DNA of 64,000 bases from Fasciolopsis buskii (GCA_008360955.1 LUCM01001916.1:51616-115615), one strand, 5' to 3'; positions 35,430-47,399 are shown, counted from the first letter of the stretch. Program-made: numbers and translations. Notes: generated from the sequence alone by a model not told the origin.

Positions 35430-37150
35430 GTAGCGAGCAGAAGAAAGGGCGTGCAAAGCTTATTTGTGACAAACGGTCAAGCGTTTCACTACCGATAACA
35501 AAGTTGAGTTTAGATGACTGTATACATCAATTATAAAAGGTACCTTGATCAAAAATGTTCCTACGAGATTTGGAAAGTCCTGAAATGATTTTGTGTTCCA
35601 GGACGAAAATCCAACCTTTGCATCTAAGGATTCAACCCCCGGTTCTTTATAAGGTCTAACTAAAACTCATTTTCCTTTCATTTTTTGTTCATAACAAACT
35701 CGCCCTAGTCTTTCCGGGTTTTGTCTTGAAAATTTGGAAAAAGGCTAAGGGAAACAAGTTGCATGAACCTTATTTTGTTGTTCTCAGTGCGCATAAATTG
35801 TATGTATCGATTAGCAGTCTAATTATTCAACCATCACAACGTTTGTTTGAAGCTGCACAAGCCCCTGCTCGTTGGACACGGTTTACACTGGGTCCTTCCC
35901 CAAGAAATATTCCAACGGTATTGACTTATTGCCTAATCTTCAGCCCTGCTGAAATTATTCAAGAACATATTTTGTTCACTGTATTCATTTGTTCATTTGT
36001 ACCACATATGACTTTCAGCCTCCTATCCGATGAAGCATACACACGAACTTCCACTGTTCATAAGCGATTTTGCCATCTACATTTATAATTGATTTCCTCC
36101 ACGGATGATGGTGTATTCCGCACAATGGGGTTGTTTTTACTGAGCTAACTCACTTGGTTTCCTCAGTCATTGCAGACGTTTACAGATTCCCCGTGAAAAC
36201 TGTAATAATCTCACTGATTTGTGCAACTTGCGTGACTAATTTTGCAGTTACTTCTAGCGTTTCTCAAGGGGCAGTCTTATGACTTCTTTTCCTGTGTGAG
36301 TTAAAATTTCTCCAAAATTTTCCCAAATTCTTTGGTTGCAAATATGTAGCGGATGATGACGATGGTTACCTTTACAATTCTTGATATCAGTCAGGGCCAT
36401 TTGCAAAATAATCTGGGAACACTCACTGGTCGTTCCTCTTCTCACTTTCTTATCACCGAATTTCTCAAAGACGTGTTTTATCCTTCTTGAACCCTAATGT
36501 GGTTCCCGGTACCCGGATGTTTTCAGTGATCTTCTAGCGCTGTTGGTTGTAAACAAGCCGAGTCGAAAAGATTTTTGTGTCACCATGGTACAAATTTAAC
36601 CAACAGCCTTTCTAGAAATTTCATGTATCAAGCACCTTTGAGAAATCTCGTGATTAGAAGAGCAAGCATGATTACGGGATAGACTGAATTCAAGGATTTC
36701 GCGTTTGCTTCTCAGCTGTGTGCGAAATTCAGCATGAGCTTAAATCCCAAAAAATGACAGTGCCACGGACATGAAAAAACACCGTATCGAAGATCGGTTT
36801 GGATAGACAAAGGCCACCGGGAACCAAACGGCAGATGAATAGGGGTGAGAGTTATAAGTCTCCTGGTGTCCATACTCCTTATCAAAGAACAGTGAGACTA
36901 GTTTTAGATTCCATTCTTTTGCACACATCAAACATATGAAGGCGAATTGTAACTGCCACTGCAAACCGTAGCATGAGGCCGGATTTCTGTTGATTTACTA
37001 CTCGGAATGCTTGTTTTGAACCAACGAGTCCGTCTTGAACCAAACATCCTAAAGCATCCTTATGTATGGTCGAGAGAATCCCTTTTTACGTCCTTCAGAC
37101 ATAGACAAACCAGAGTATCCCGGAAGATTGCAGTACATATCATAAAAGCA
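35430..37150 (+). mobile_element. LINE reverse-transcriptase relic, frameshifted
   Basis: Blocks recognisable in shifting frames: LGPSPRNIPTVL (for the PGPDGIP region), SSVSQGAVL (GVPQGSVL), KYVADDDDGYLYN (the YADD catalytic box, altered) and LNPKKCHSC-type and SFRHRQTRVSRK-type C-terminal blocks. Order and spacing fit one CR1/Jockey-like element about 1.7 kb long, decayed throughout. The 120-codon frame at 35726-36088 is part of it. Confidence 0.7.
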
Positions 37151-37884
37151 CAGTGACGATTGTACTGATCGTACGGAAAATTTCATGAATATCTTGCCAA
37201 CTGACGCAGTGAAACGAAATAATTCAAAGTTCAGCGGAGTCCGTCACGTGCTCCTTTTCGTGTTTTCCTCTATTCTTCAATGTTTCTACTATTGGTAGGC
37301 AGCATTGGGAAACTTTTGGTTTCCTCTACATCTAATTCTTCCTCATCCCAGATCACAAATCTTGGTCGCCGCTTTGCACTCGACTAATGGATACTTATCG
37401 TGGACAGATATCACCTACGATTTTCGTAGAAGAACGTGACGTATTATTCGTGTTGGAAGAAGGCGCTACAGTCTATTCAGATGCTAAAGCTATCGACAAT
37501 GTGCAATCAGAAGAAATCATGGATTAGACTTGAATACGAAATACTAGGCTGGAAAACGTAACAAAGCGATTTACCACCCTACAGAATTAGCTTCATCATC
37601 CCCGAAGCGCATGACCAACAGAAAAAATGCTCAACTCCTCACTGCAATAAGTTTGTCAGTGGCTTTTCATTTTAAGCCAGTGCCTAGACCGTGAGGAAAT
37701 TGCCTTTGGAAAATCCTTAGGAAGACAACGATATTGAGATTCTTGTGGATATTTTATTGTGTGATCTGCTTAAGCATCAAAAAGACCACTCAGATCCTTA
37801 GAATGAAGCATCAAAAAGCGTCAACAAAACTTGTCATCCAAAATTACATCTTCAAGGAAGTTTAATCCGCGTTAATCAATCTGC

Positions 37885-37995
37885 TTCGCTGGTGACTGAC
37901 TGACTCAATACCCGAGTGATTTGATGACCGACTGACCGCCTGACTGACTGATTTACCTACGTTAGTGACTGAGTGACTGACAGATATTGACTGAT
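37885..37995. repeat. Degenerate (CTGA)n repeat
   Basis: Imperfect runs of TGACTGAC and CTGACTGACTG separated by diverged spacers. Confidence 0.7.
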
Positions 37996-38375
37996 TGAAT
38001 ATTAACCGATTCAACTGGATCGTTCATATTTCAATCATTTGCGTCTTCCAGTAACAACATCCTACGACACAACAATGTGCTAAAGCAGATTCCTTCCTGC
38101 TACCTAAAGTATGAATTAAAATACCGTTAATTTTTTCACTGCTATAACGAGTATGTCAGCTGATTGACTAACAGGACCGATCGATTAGTGGAATGAAATT
38201 CTTGCAGCGAACTAGGACCACATTACAGGAAATTGTTATTTTGACACACCCACTCACGAGGTAAGAGAAAATTTACGGTCGCATACCAGATGCTATCCAC
38301 TTCTCGGTGTGACCGTAACAGCAATCGGTAGGAGTTTCCTAACTAACAAATGCCGATCAAGATAAACACTTTTAC

Positions 38376-38528
38376 CCTGGGTTAACAGATGCGCAAAGAC
38401 AATCACTACTATCCTCTGCATACGAACGAATATTTCTTTTCCATCATCAAGTGAACGACGATGTATTTGACTAAGGCCAAAAAAGCATTCTCGGCCACTT
38501 CGATTGGTTCTGACCAAGGGGATAGCTG
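38376..38528 (-). CDS. Candidate internal exon, basic, unrecognised
   Basis: Acceptor GGTATGTGTCAG and donor CAGG|GTAAAA enclose 51 codons in phase 1-1. The reading contains RTNRSGRECFFGLSQ and KEIFVRMQRIVVIVFAHL. An amphipathic or membrane-near helix is possible. No family recognised. Confidence 0.3.
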
Positions 38529-39595
38529 CTGACACATACCAAAACACAACATGATTTATGCATTTGAAATCTGTCCGGCTTAAATTTGTTTTACGATTGT
38601 TTGTTTTTTTTTTGGTAAATTACGACATAAATGATAATTAGAAAATTGTTGCCAACATTTAGGCGGTAGCTGAGCTCCGCGTTCATCAGTTTCAGAAACT
38701 ACAAAAGACCGATGGTGTCGGAATTCTGTCTTTTATAATTCCATCTGGAACGTTTTATGAATGTGTAACAACAGTCAGTGCTGGTAATTTAGTGAAACGA
38801 CATAAGCCACAATCAATCGAATCCAGGGACTCCCCAGAAATGGAATGTGAAAAGCAAATGAATTTTATAAAAATCTCAAGACCTACCGTGACCGGGTAAA
38901 CAGACCAATCAGGGATCAGAAATAACAAGCATCAGTCAGTTCCTTGTGCGACTTGAGGAAAGAGGAAGTAGCAACAAAATGCAATTCAGATAATCGGACA
39001 ACATAAAGGTATGTTAGCAGTAACAACGAGGGCATTTCAGACGGACAGATCAAGGGAACAGTTCACGCAAACAAAGCCAGAATCATAGGTAGCATAATAG
39101 TTACAAAGTAGCAATTGCAAACATTTAACCACTGACTCGAAGCATGTAAATTTTCTGGATAAACTAGAACAGGAGAGGGTGAAACGAGAGCTTGGAATTT
39201 TACACACAAACCGTCCGATTTCAAATCCGAACGACGATCAGTTCTATTAAACAGATCCTTGCTTCAGTCAAAACTTGGCCACGTAACTCTGCGACGTTCA
39301 GTAACACGTCAGTGACCCCCAAGACTCGGTCAACTACGTCCGTTATGAGTAGTTATGCAATCCACGAACACGTCATACCTTAGAGCGATTTTACCTGCTA
39401 ATGATAAACTGACAGCTTTAAGGAAAGTGTTTTTATAGGTGAAGTATGATTGATAATCCAACTTCAGTTTTGTGAAAGACAATCGGTAAGTTTTCTTCAA
39501 ATCGAAACATCAAATCAAAATTGCTTCCATTGGCAAACCACTAAATAACTGTTTTAAACTGTGTAATTGATGAGGCCAAAAACAAACGGCTGGAA

Positions 39596-39826
39596 TCAGA
39601 CGCTAATTGTAAAGGTTAATTCAGTTATACAAACATCAATTTGCACAAATAACTCTCGTAGAACACTTGTTGCTATCGCGAGATGTAAAAGATTTGTGGC
39701 ATCTGGGCACCCAGATAACTGTGTCTTCAAATGATCAGACATATTCAGCATAAAGTACTGACCTTCGCGTGAAGTTATATGTGAAAAAATGGTCAATTCA
39801 CGCAGCCAAGATGTCCATGGCATTTT
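39596..39826 (-). CDS. Candidate exon, unrecognised
   Basis: Acceptor CTGATTGTCAG in phase 0 opens 76 codons to TGA, with an internal donor option GAAG|GTCAGT. The reading contains TSWLRELTIFSHITSRE and ATNLLHLAIATSVLREL. The opposite strand is also open nearby, so confidence is low. Confidence 0.22.
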   Translation of the reverse strand, partial: KMPWTSWLRELTIFSHITSREGQYFMLNMSDHLKTQLSGCPDATNLLHLAIATSVLRELFVQIDVCITELTFTISV

Positions 39827-40804
39827 CTGACAATCAGTTTAGATGTGTAGATCGTTGCATAGAAAGAATTTTACTGCTTCATTAAATAAATACATTAGCA
39901 AACAGATTGTTAGCTGTGTATATCCTGTCTCTTGTCATCCATCGGAAAAAATGTTCACCTTTTCAACTTTACTACTAGCCGTACTTGAGGACAAATCCCA
40001 TTCGTGCTTGATTAGTATCATCGGAAATTTTGCAGACACTTACTGTCTGGATTGAAAGTTCAAGGGGTCAGACAGGTTCCGTACCAATTGGTTTGATTTG
40101 AAAACGCTATCACAGTGACCTGTTTAAGTTCTCGATGATGTATTTCGAATAAGTCAAAAGATTCGCAGTTATGCATAAAATGGCCCATTTTTCTTATCTG
40201 TATCACACTGATTCTTTTTTATTTTGTTTTTTATCAAATTGCAATCGAAAACGCAATATCGATTGCATCTGATGTAACATTTGCTTGTGGAAAAGGTATT
40301 GATCGTTTAAGGCCAAGACTAACTAGCAAGATAGCAGTTCGTCCCATAATCCACACATGCATTACTGTACAGTCAAGCGCAAGTGAACCTTAAACAGCCT
40401 TCGAATTCTTGTTACCCTGTCAGCTTTTTGTTGATCAAATGTAACCTTTTTGGAGGTTATTTCTGTCCATTCTTAGCCATTATTTTCAATCATGTGGCTT
40501 TTAATGGATGGAATTTTCTCCCATGTAAAATCAAAGCAACTTGCAGTAGCATTCAAAGTACGTAACGCACCAAGTATCTGTTTCAAACAAAATGCAACAC
40601 ACAGACAAGAATGCCAAAAAGTAACAATTATTTATTATACGGCACTAACGCTAAACGTACAATTAAGAAGTTGCAGAAGCACTGCTTGGGTGTATGGGTC
40701 TTGTTTAGTATCCCCTCGTCACACCTGGGATGCTAGCGGCCCTCGGTCAAGCAAATTAATAATGAATCGGTAACACTCGGTGCGGCGAAGTTCGAGAAAT
40801 CGCT

Positions 40805-40932
40805 AACAGCTTGCCCGATGATACAATGGCTAAGGAGTCCGACTCAGAATGGTTCGTCCAGGTTCTCATCCGAATTTGGGAGTGACCACCTGGCAGTGTC
40901 GGTGATTCCAAAAGAGAATGAAAGAGATAAGC
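40805..40932 (+). repeat. tRNA-like SINE with degenerate hammerhead segment, copy 3
   Basis: GATACAATGGCTAAGGAGT parallels the A-box region of copy 1, and a B box (GGTTCTCATCC) lies 30 bases on. The hammerhead position reads CGGTGATTCC, spacer AAAAGAGAA, then TGAAAG, a two-base deletion in the CUGAUGA box relative to copy 2. Confidence 0.45.
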
Positions 40933-41152
40933 AGTTTGCTTAATTGCGTATTGAACATTGTTACCGCTGGATGAATGAATTCATGAATCACAAGGCTTCT
41001 CACTAATATTACTAAAAGTGTAATAAGTCCCGTCGACTTGGTGCATTAAAAACAATATAGTGTCAACATCACGGAGGATATTAATGCAGGACATAAACAG
41101 GAGAGCATACTAATTTAGTATTACCATTTAAACGGGATATATGCAATTTCAG

Positions 41153-41390
41153 GCCGTCGTCTGCATCAATTCGAAGAACCGTACTCACAAGATGGGGAAA
41201 GTTTGGTGCTTGTCTACGGATTCCTATATCCATCGACGGATCAGTCATCACAAATGCGAATAATCCTGGAAATATTAATCAGAAATTTTCAAGCCCTCGT
41301 TATCATCCAAAAGACTGTGACTCGGAAACTCGAAGCATCTTGTTGAGAAGAAAAGCGTTGCAATCTTTGAATCTGACTATTTGACCATTT
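41153..41390 (+). CDS. Candidate exon upstream of a family C-terminal exon; frame uncertain
   Basis: A strong acceptor (ATATGCAATTTCAG) precedes a segment open in two frames for 60 or more codons. One reads as a Ser/Asn-rich linker (TNANNPGNINQKFSSPR), the other more globular (EEPYSQDGESLVLVYGF). No clear donor was found, so the 3' end given is approximate. It lies on the same strand 300 bases before the exon at 41669. Confidence 0.22.
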
Positions 41391-41668
41391 CTGCACAAGT
41401 GGTTTCAACTGGAATTTTCACCGTTCCCTATTTCTGGCAAAAAACACATTAGTCTACCCATGGGGAATAACCAGCAAAAAAATTGGAAAATTCACTACTA
41501 AGCCTGAATCGGTAGGAAGTTCATTACATCCTAAATGATCTTGCGTAATCAAGGATAATTTGAAGCATTTTAACCATTAGGCTATATACAGCACAATTTT
41601 GATTTCACCATCAACCACCTAAACAGAACTACGCTTGAAGTCCAGGTAAGTTGTATTGATCTGTACAG

Positions 41669-41931
41669 GTATGAAGAAGTTCACAATCCACCGGATGGAA
41701 TCAACTCCCAGAGTCACGTTTGCCACGGTCAACCAAAACTGCGTCAGTGTCCCACATCCAAAGACAACATGGTTTGTTGATAGTCAAGCCAGTTGTGGAA
41801 TTAATTCAAAGGGAGAATTTTTATCCGAATACCGCATCTACTTCAGTTCACTTGCCAGCCTGAATTGGATAAGGACACCTGAAATTAATCTAGTTCAATG
41901 TCATGACAGATGGAAGAAGAAAACGCGGTAG
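41669..41931 (+). CDS. C-terminal exon, V-x-F / GYVSSTG family, diverged member
   Basis: Acceptor TTGATCTGTACAG opens 87 codons to TAG with one carried base, the same phase as the other members. Residues STPRVTFATVNQNC match VSFNLDQNQC of the 11.4-kb exon with no gap; then, again after 17 residues, CGINSKGEFLSE stands where the others have GY(V/I)SSTGxAPGE, keeping I, S, G and E. A later ASLNWIRTPEINL aligns with SASLPNIPRVPTGAEL of the 60.7-kb member. More diverged than the other three, so it may be under different constraint or decaying. Confidence 0.45.
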
Positions 41932-42050
41932 ACTTTTATCAACTTTCATCTCAAAATAAGCAATCAAAACAAGATTTTGCGTGCATCCTGACGCACTTTT
42001 GGATGCACCCGAGACGGTAATTCCGTCAAAAAATTGTTGCTTTACTCGTA

Positions 42051-42243
42051 TCATCGCAAAGTGGGAACAAATGTCACCACAGAAATTGTGTTCATTTGTG
42101 AATGTTTGTTGAGGAATTCAACTGTGGTGGGATCGCGACTGGCTAGAATACTGATTATGCGTAGAAAAGTGAAGTTTTGTCCGTATTTAGGCAGACTGGT
42201 ATGAAATGACTGGCGGATAGCGTCACATGTTGAAAAGGACAAA
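42051..42243 (-). CDS. Candidate exon, unrecognised
   Basis: Acceptor ACATAAATAATCTTTCAG opens 63 codons to TGA with GTG|GTGACA as an internal donor option. The reading contains RQSFHTSLPKYGQNFTFLR and RDPTTVEFLNKHSQ, well balanced and protein-like. No family recognised. Confidence 0.27.
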
Positions 42244-42680
42244 CTGAAAGATTATTTATGTAAAAGTCGAATCAGTCTAAACTAACCTTGCGTGGAAAAT
42301 CTTCGCACACAAGTAGTTGTATATTTCACGTGATTTAGGTGAAAGGAAAGACCCACCACAGATGACTGACAGAACCCGGCAAATGATTTCGAAAGTATTG
42401 CGCAATAAACTAACAAACACGACTAAGGAACAGTAAAAAGAGGCAGGAAATAAACGTTAGCAGATAAAAATGAACGTCGCATACTTTAGTTGATACTGAA
42501 CTGACTTGATTTTTACGCATTTGGAAACATGAGATGACCACTTCGCATTTTTACTGTCAGCGTTTTTCAACTGTTTGGCGTAATGTGTCTCAGTGGTGAT
42601 GTTGCAGTTATTCAAAAGGAATCCGACGAGTACGTTGAAAGGGAAAATGTGAACACACATCCATAAGTCAAGTCTCGAAC

Positions 42681-42866
42681 CGGGAGCAGCCGTGGCCAAG
42701 TGGATCAGGTCGCAGCGTTTGGATGTGAAGCTCGCGGGTTCGAACCCACCCACCTCCGGCCAACTTCCCACTAGGCAGTTCTCTGCTGGCCGTGGTCCCC
42801 TTCCTGGAAAATTATCAGCATTGTTATTTGATTAATAAAGGAATCAAAAGATGAAAGATAAAAGAA
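42681..42866 (+). repeat. tRNA-derived SINE, copy D, intact pol III boxes
   Basis: The only plus-strand copy. A box TGGCCAAGTGG and B box GGTTCGAACCC are both perfect matches to consensus, 37 bases apart. The GC block (CTGCTGGCCGTGGTCCCCTT) and the 3' tail (CATTGTTATTTGATTAATAA then AAAGATGAAAGATAAAA) follow. Confidence 0.8.
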
Positions 42867-44009
42867 AGTTCGTAAATTTGCAACCGGTTGCCGGGAAAAT
42901 TAGGCACATCCGTAGTATCAAATGTGGATCAAAAGGGAACTGTTTTCCAGATGTTGACGTCAGCCGAGAAAGAATTTGAATGAATAATAATTCAATGGGA
43001 AGATGTTTGTACACATTTTCCGGCTTCTCTCTTAAGTTATTGTGAGTTTTTATTAATAAGTATTGATCGATGAACAACTCGGTGTATCTCTATCTGTTCA
43101 ACACTTGTCTCACCTTACACTTGTTGCACTTTCGTAGATGTAAGCGAGCGAAGTGATGGAACGCGGTACGTACGCACTAACCACTGTATCGATCCGATTC
43201 ACTGAGGTGTACACCACCATATTTCATGGCTATAAGACCTAGTTCAGAACCAACAAAACCAGCGACACACATTTCACTACGTAGTCATGCTGATAGGTTT
43301 AGATTTCGTTCCAACATTTTGCCAGAGTGTGGATCTGAAGAGACAAAAGAGAGCGGTCATATCGAATAAGCACAACTGGTTAAGATATAGCACGGAGTAC
43401 GTAAAGCTAATCCGTTACGAACCAACTACACTGGAATATTTCACCTCCATTTGACCTCGTTCTCATCTTTTCCATTGTAATCCTCTTTAATGATTCCAAG
43501 CAAAACAATGGTTCTCGGGGTTCAGGAAACCCTGCATCAATTTCAGGCTGTGCGTATGCGAAAGTCAGCCTTGGTTGGGGGATTCAAAGCCGCTGTCTAA
43601 CTATTTCTAAGGATAACGCGTTTGACAGTTTGAACACGGGCAAACAACCTTACCTGGTCCCTCTTGATTTGAGGAATCTAATCACTATTTTGTCCACTGT
43701 GATGCTAACAGTATTTTTAATAATAATACGATGCGGGATTTTCATTGTTCAATAGGGCTTGTAGATAGGCCAAGGTTTCGATAATTGTGACTTGTCTTCG
43801 TGAGGAGAGATGTCACTGAACGATTTATGTCAGGAATAATTTCGTTGCATTCCAACCCTGCATGATGCAAGGAATAAAACACTATTTAACTATACTCCGA
43901 TTTCGGCGATCAATAAGCTAATGAAACAGTACAAACTCAATAACGAGAGACATAGAATTGTTTTACTAGGGAATTCGAAAATTCACAATTAGTGCATTTG
44001 TTGATGCAG

Positions 44010-44177
44010 CATAGGCCATTGTCGAAAGAGGGCAATGGGCCTGGTGATCTTCACTGTGTACACGCTGCTTGTTGTGTAAATGACCTCAAACACGGTTTCC
44101 CAATGAAATGGCGAGTGATAACCGACAACGAGATTTTACCGATTTCGTCCTTGCCGTCACGATCCCGACTGAGCCAG
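44010..44177 (+). CDS. Candidate internal exon, Cys-rich, unrecognised
   Basis: Acceptor ATTTGTTGATGCAG and a perfect donor (AGCCAG|GTAACT) enclose 56 codons in phase 0-0. The reading contains HCVHAACCVNDLKHGF and ITDNEILPISSLPSRSR and is richer in GC than its surroundings. It may belong to the same plus-strand gene as 44586-44980, though an extra exon would be needed to fix the phase. Confidence 0.35.
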
Positions 44178-44289
44178 GTAACTTTGAGGGCACGTAATCG
44201 TATGTCCCACTACCCGGTTCGGTAACTACAGCTTCTCAGAATTACTAATGAAAAGGCTGATTCCATCATCAACTAATGATTGTTATGCT

Positions 44290-44530
44290 ACGAATATAAA
44301 AGACCCTCCAATTATCAACAACCTGTGGCGTGTTTTGTCATTCAGCAGTCTCTAGTCCTTGTTTACATGATAATGATCAAAGTCTATCAGCACATCTTTA
44401 TAATCGTCTATCGACCAGCCATCGTCTATTAGTCTCTTTCTCGTCTAGTAGTCAAGGGCCATCGTTTACTAGCTTCTGTTAGCATTCAACACCCAGGGCT
44501 CATCATTTAACAGCCTGTGGCATATTTTTG
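44290..44530. repeat. Degenerate minisatellite with direct repeats
   Basis: ATCAACAACCTGTGGCGTG near 44320 recurs as ATTTAACAGCCTGTGGCAT near 44510, and between them units of the kind CCATCGT(C/T)TA(C/T)TAG recur with drift. Confidence 0.5.
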
Positions 44531-44585
44531 CATGCATGACCTGGGTTGAACTGTATACACTACTGCAAATACCGTATACCCGAGC

Positions 44586-44766
44586 GTACGCATCTCGTGC
44601 GATTTGAGTGACCCAGTGAGTAGAATTTGTAATCTGTCCGGAATTATGACAGCGTCCGAATTTGAAACCAAAAAATCTATGATTACTTCATGCCAGGGCC
44701 TGGGGTTCAAAATTGCTCACATGCTAGTAAACGATGTTCAGAAGCTGTTAAACAGCGCAAAAATCG
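44586..44766 (+). CDS. Candidate internal exon, unrecognised
   Basis: Open frame to a strong donor (AATCG|GTAAGA), leaving in phase 1. The reading has VRISCDLSDPVSRIC and GFKIAHMLVNDVQKLLN, the second an amphipathic helix. The acceptor is unclear; the start given is the CCGAG site. The downstream exon at 44892 is phase-compatible. Confidence 0.32.
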
Positions 44767-44891
44767 GTAAGAATTTGCTCCAGTGCTGACTGATTGAGAA
44801 AATATCGATTGATGGAGAAAGTAATCAACTCTTTCCGTGCCTGGATCTTCACTGTAATCAAATGATCTTTATCCTTGTTACATTCAGCCAG

Positions 44892-44980
44892 CTGTTTATC
44901 TTCAAAAGAAGAGCAATGAAAGTGGAATGCAAAATGACAATTTTTCCTTTGATTTTATTATACGACTGTCTAAATGCTAA
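44892..44980 (+). CDS. Candidate terminal exon joined to 44586-44766
   Basis: A long pyrimidine-rich tract ends in two AG sites; the second (TTCAGCCAG) gives 29 codons in the phase set by the upstream donor: VYLQKKSNESGMQNDNFSF then a short hydrophobic stretch and TAA. The first AG would give only ten codons. Confidence 0.28.
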
Positions 44981-45406
44981 CCGGGGGATTCACAGCTTCA
45001 CAAGCAGTGATCAAATTAACAACCAACGTCTTAGTGGATCAAGCAAACATTCTAGTCTCTAGTTGCACGGATGAATAATGCTAGGCTATTATTTTCCAGC
45101 GCACATCCAACTAATCCGAGCAAGCAAGAAAGTATGTTGGCATCAGATGACTCGTCGTCAAACTGGTCTTCACCGTTCCGGTTTCTGGCTTCGAAAGCTT
45201 GTTTCCTAAATTTGGATCAGAACACGTTTTTTGGAGCACACCTACATTCCACGATAGAATGAAACTGGCCGTCAATCAGCACAATCTAAGGCAATGAGCT
45301 GAGTGTATTTTACCCCGATTTTGGTCTATGGACTACTCGATATTGGTAAATCAACACATTACTAGCTAATTTGCGCTGTTCTGGCTAAAAGACCAGACCA
45401 ACGAGC

Positions 45407-45765
45407 CTAATTTAAAGAGCAGTCTTGATGCGAAATCGAACAAAATGCCAGTGATACTCGTGCACAACCCATATGATCGTCATTAGTACAACAGTTGGTT
45501 CCATATACACTTTCTGTCGAAAAATCTTTCAGGAATGTTCGAATATAGTGTAGATTACTGATAGCAATATAAAACAAATCAAGCATTCTTGGATACTTCA
45601 GCAAAGGACTGCATTTATAATCCCAAGTGCAAAACATAAGCCATCGAATACTGGAGGATGAAGAACGATCTTGACGCATAATGCGTGAGTGTACCTGCGA
45701 TTTAACTCTTCGTCGAATACCATGAACGTGCTTGAATACGTCGGGGGGGCGATTCACTTCGAAAA
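45407..45765 (-). CDS. Candidate exon, unrecognised
   Basis: Acceptor TATTTTCCTAAAG enters with one carried base. The first 24 codons (FEVNRPPDVFKHVHGIRRR) end at CAG|GTACAC, a good donor; without splicing the frame stays open to TAA at 45407, giving 119 codons. The longer reading includes DRSSSSSIRWLMFCTW and several cysteines. Confidence 0.27.
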
Positions 45766-45919
45766 CTTTAGGAAAATACTATACTCCTAACAAACACCAG
45801 AAAAGCTGATGCGGGTTGATTCAATCCAAGTACAGTCTTATACATCAGAGAACGGCGATCTTTCTACTCTAATGTATGCGGGAAAACAATCACGCACGCT
45901 CCTACTACCCCTGGCATGT

Positions 45920-46198
45920 TCACAAACTAGTCGAAAGAGGGTCATTTCGTACCAGCAAGGACAAGAACCAGGAGAAAAAGGCTAATGACGGAACATCCCC
46001 CCTTATATAACTCTGTAAAGTATCAAAATTGTTGCTTCCGAGTCCCATGAATTCTACGCGGTTGAGTTGAAAAAGTTCGACGCACGGGGGTGACAGAAGT
46101 GACGAATCAATCAGCTGTGTTGGTCGTACCTCAGGTTGTTGGATTTCGTTAGGTTCTGATCGCCTATTTTGTCCCTTAGATCGCAAACATTTCATCAT
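45920..46198 (-). CDS. Candidate first coding exon or short ORF
   Basis: ATGATG after an in-frame TGA opens 92 codons: polar N-terminus (RSKGQNRRSEPNEIQQ), then a more hydrophobic part. A GAG|GTACGA donor lies after codon 23. It begins 745 bases downstream of the family exon at 46943 on the same strand, so would be a separate gene. Confidence 0.22.
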   Translation of the reverse strand: MMKCLRSKGQNRRSEPNEIQQPEVRPTQLIDSSLLSPPCVELFQLNRVEFMGLGSNNFDTLQSYIRGDVPSLAFFSWFLSLLVRNDPLSTSL

Positions 46199-46942
46199 CA
46201 GTCGAGGTTACATCGTCCGTACTTTTGCGCATTTTTCTGGTGTTCCCCTACCATTCCAGGTGTCATTAGCCATGATTTGTGTTCTCGCCAACGACCTTCA
46301 TCTGCTGACTCCAGCCCACCGGTTAGAACCTTACAAAAGCGATCACCAGCTCAACTTTAATCGTATGTTTCTGTTAAAAACACTGTTTCATAGTTTTAAA
46401 ATGGACTAACTGATTTAGTAATTGTACAGGAATTCTTTTGCAGTTTGCTTCTTCTTGTTTCTGGGATCCATTAGTCACAGAACATCTCAAAACTAACAAC
46501 TTCAGGGATAAAATGAACTCATTTTTCCTTCCGTCTTGCAACTGTCATATGCATGTCATCTTAGCCTTGATTTCATTTTAAAGCGAACTCTTGTCTATGT
46601 CCCATATTCCTTCTGAATCAAATGCAAAATTTCAGAGATACATTATAATAAATGAATGTAATACATGGGAGTGTACAGGTACGTACATAACATCCACCAA
46701 TCTACATCACAGCAACTTTGCGAAAAATCGAATATGCAGATTTGGACTACTTGAAGGCAATAGTTGAACAACATAGAGGCAGAAATAAACAAGAGACAAA
46801 TGCCATCGACCCTGCAAAAAATTTATAGTCATCCCTGGTTTTTCGTTATCTGATACCAGTTTTAATATAAAAGTAGAAAAAGTGAAAATTCGAAATAGAA
46901 AATCGTCGAACAACACCGAAATGAACGAAAGATCTAGGCGTG

Positions 46943-47334
46943 TCAGTTCGTTTCCACCGTCGGATGATACCAGAATGACATGAGGCTGCCCGTCGTGCTG
47001 ACCGCTTCGCTCCAACCGGATACGAGACGTTCTGGCGAACTGGCGTTTTGAGGAGATCTCACGTGGGCGGAACACGCGGGTTTCCCATGTTCCTGCTCAC
47101 CTGGAGTGTTGCCGCTGGAACTGACATAGCCTTGAATAAGTGGATGGTGTTGTGTAACCGGTTCGTCTTCGCGATAGATCAAACATTTGTTTGATTGTAG
47201 ATTGAATGCCACGTGACACTTTTTCGGTTTTATATTTGTGGTGGAACTGATACAGGACGGATTGGTGTGGATATCCGTTGGATAGGATTTCAGCTTGCTC
47301 AACGATTCACTTCGTTTCGGAGACCTTTCAGGTC
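46943..47334 (-). CDS. C-terminal exon, V-x-F / GYVSSTG family
   Basis: Excellent acceptor (TTTTACTATTTTCAG) opens 130 codons with one carried base, ending TGA. A Ser/Lys/Pro-rich lead (SPKRSESLSKLKSYPTD) and NPSCISST precede the module: KPKKCHVAFNLQSNKCLIY, 17 residues after the Cys, then GYVSSSGNTPGEQ, then SGWSEA and a last 20 residues that align end-to-end with the 60.7-kb exon (both stop 23-24 residues after the GWS). Differences from that exon are spread over all codon positions with the motif residues kept, so the module looks protein-coding and old. Basic residues before V-x-F fit a PP1-docking site by inference. Confidence 0.7.
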
Positions 47335-47399
47335 CTGAAAATAGTAAAATCAATAAAAGTTTACGGAGAAGCATATAAAGCTACCTGTAAAATTATCTG

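Noticed and set aside
45110..45262. Possible fifth family exon: CFLNLDQNTFF resembles SFNLDQNQC and an acceptor (TTATTTTCCAG) lies upstream
   Set aside because: It enters in a different splice phase from all other members, has no GYVSSTG block, and stops 17 codons later. The shared AATTTGGATCAGAAC is probably coincidence.
46707..47075. 122-codon minus-strand frame
   Set aside because: Overlaps the family exon at 46943-47334 in another frame; treated as its shadow.
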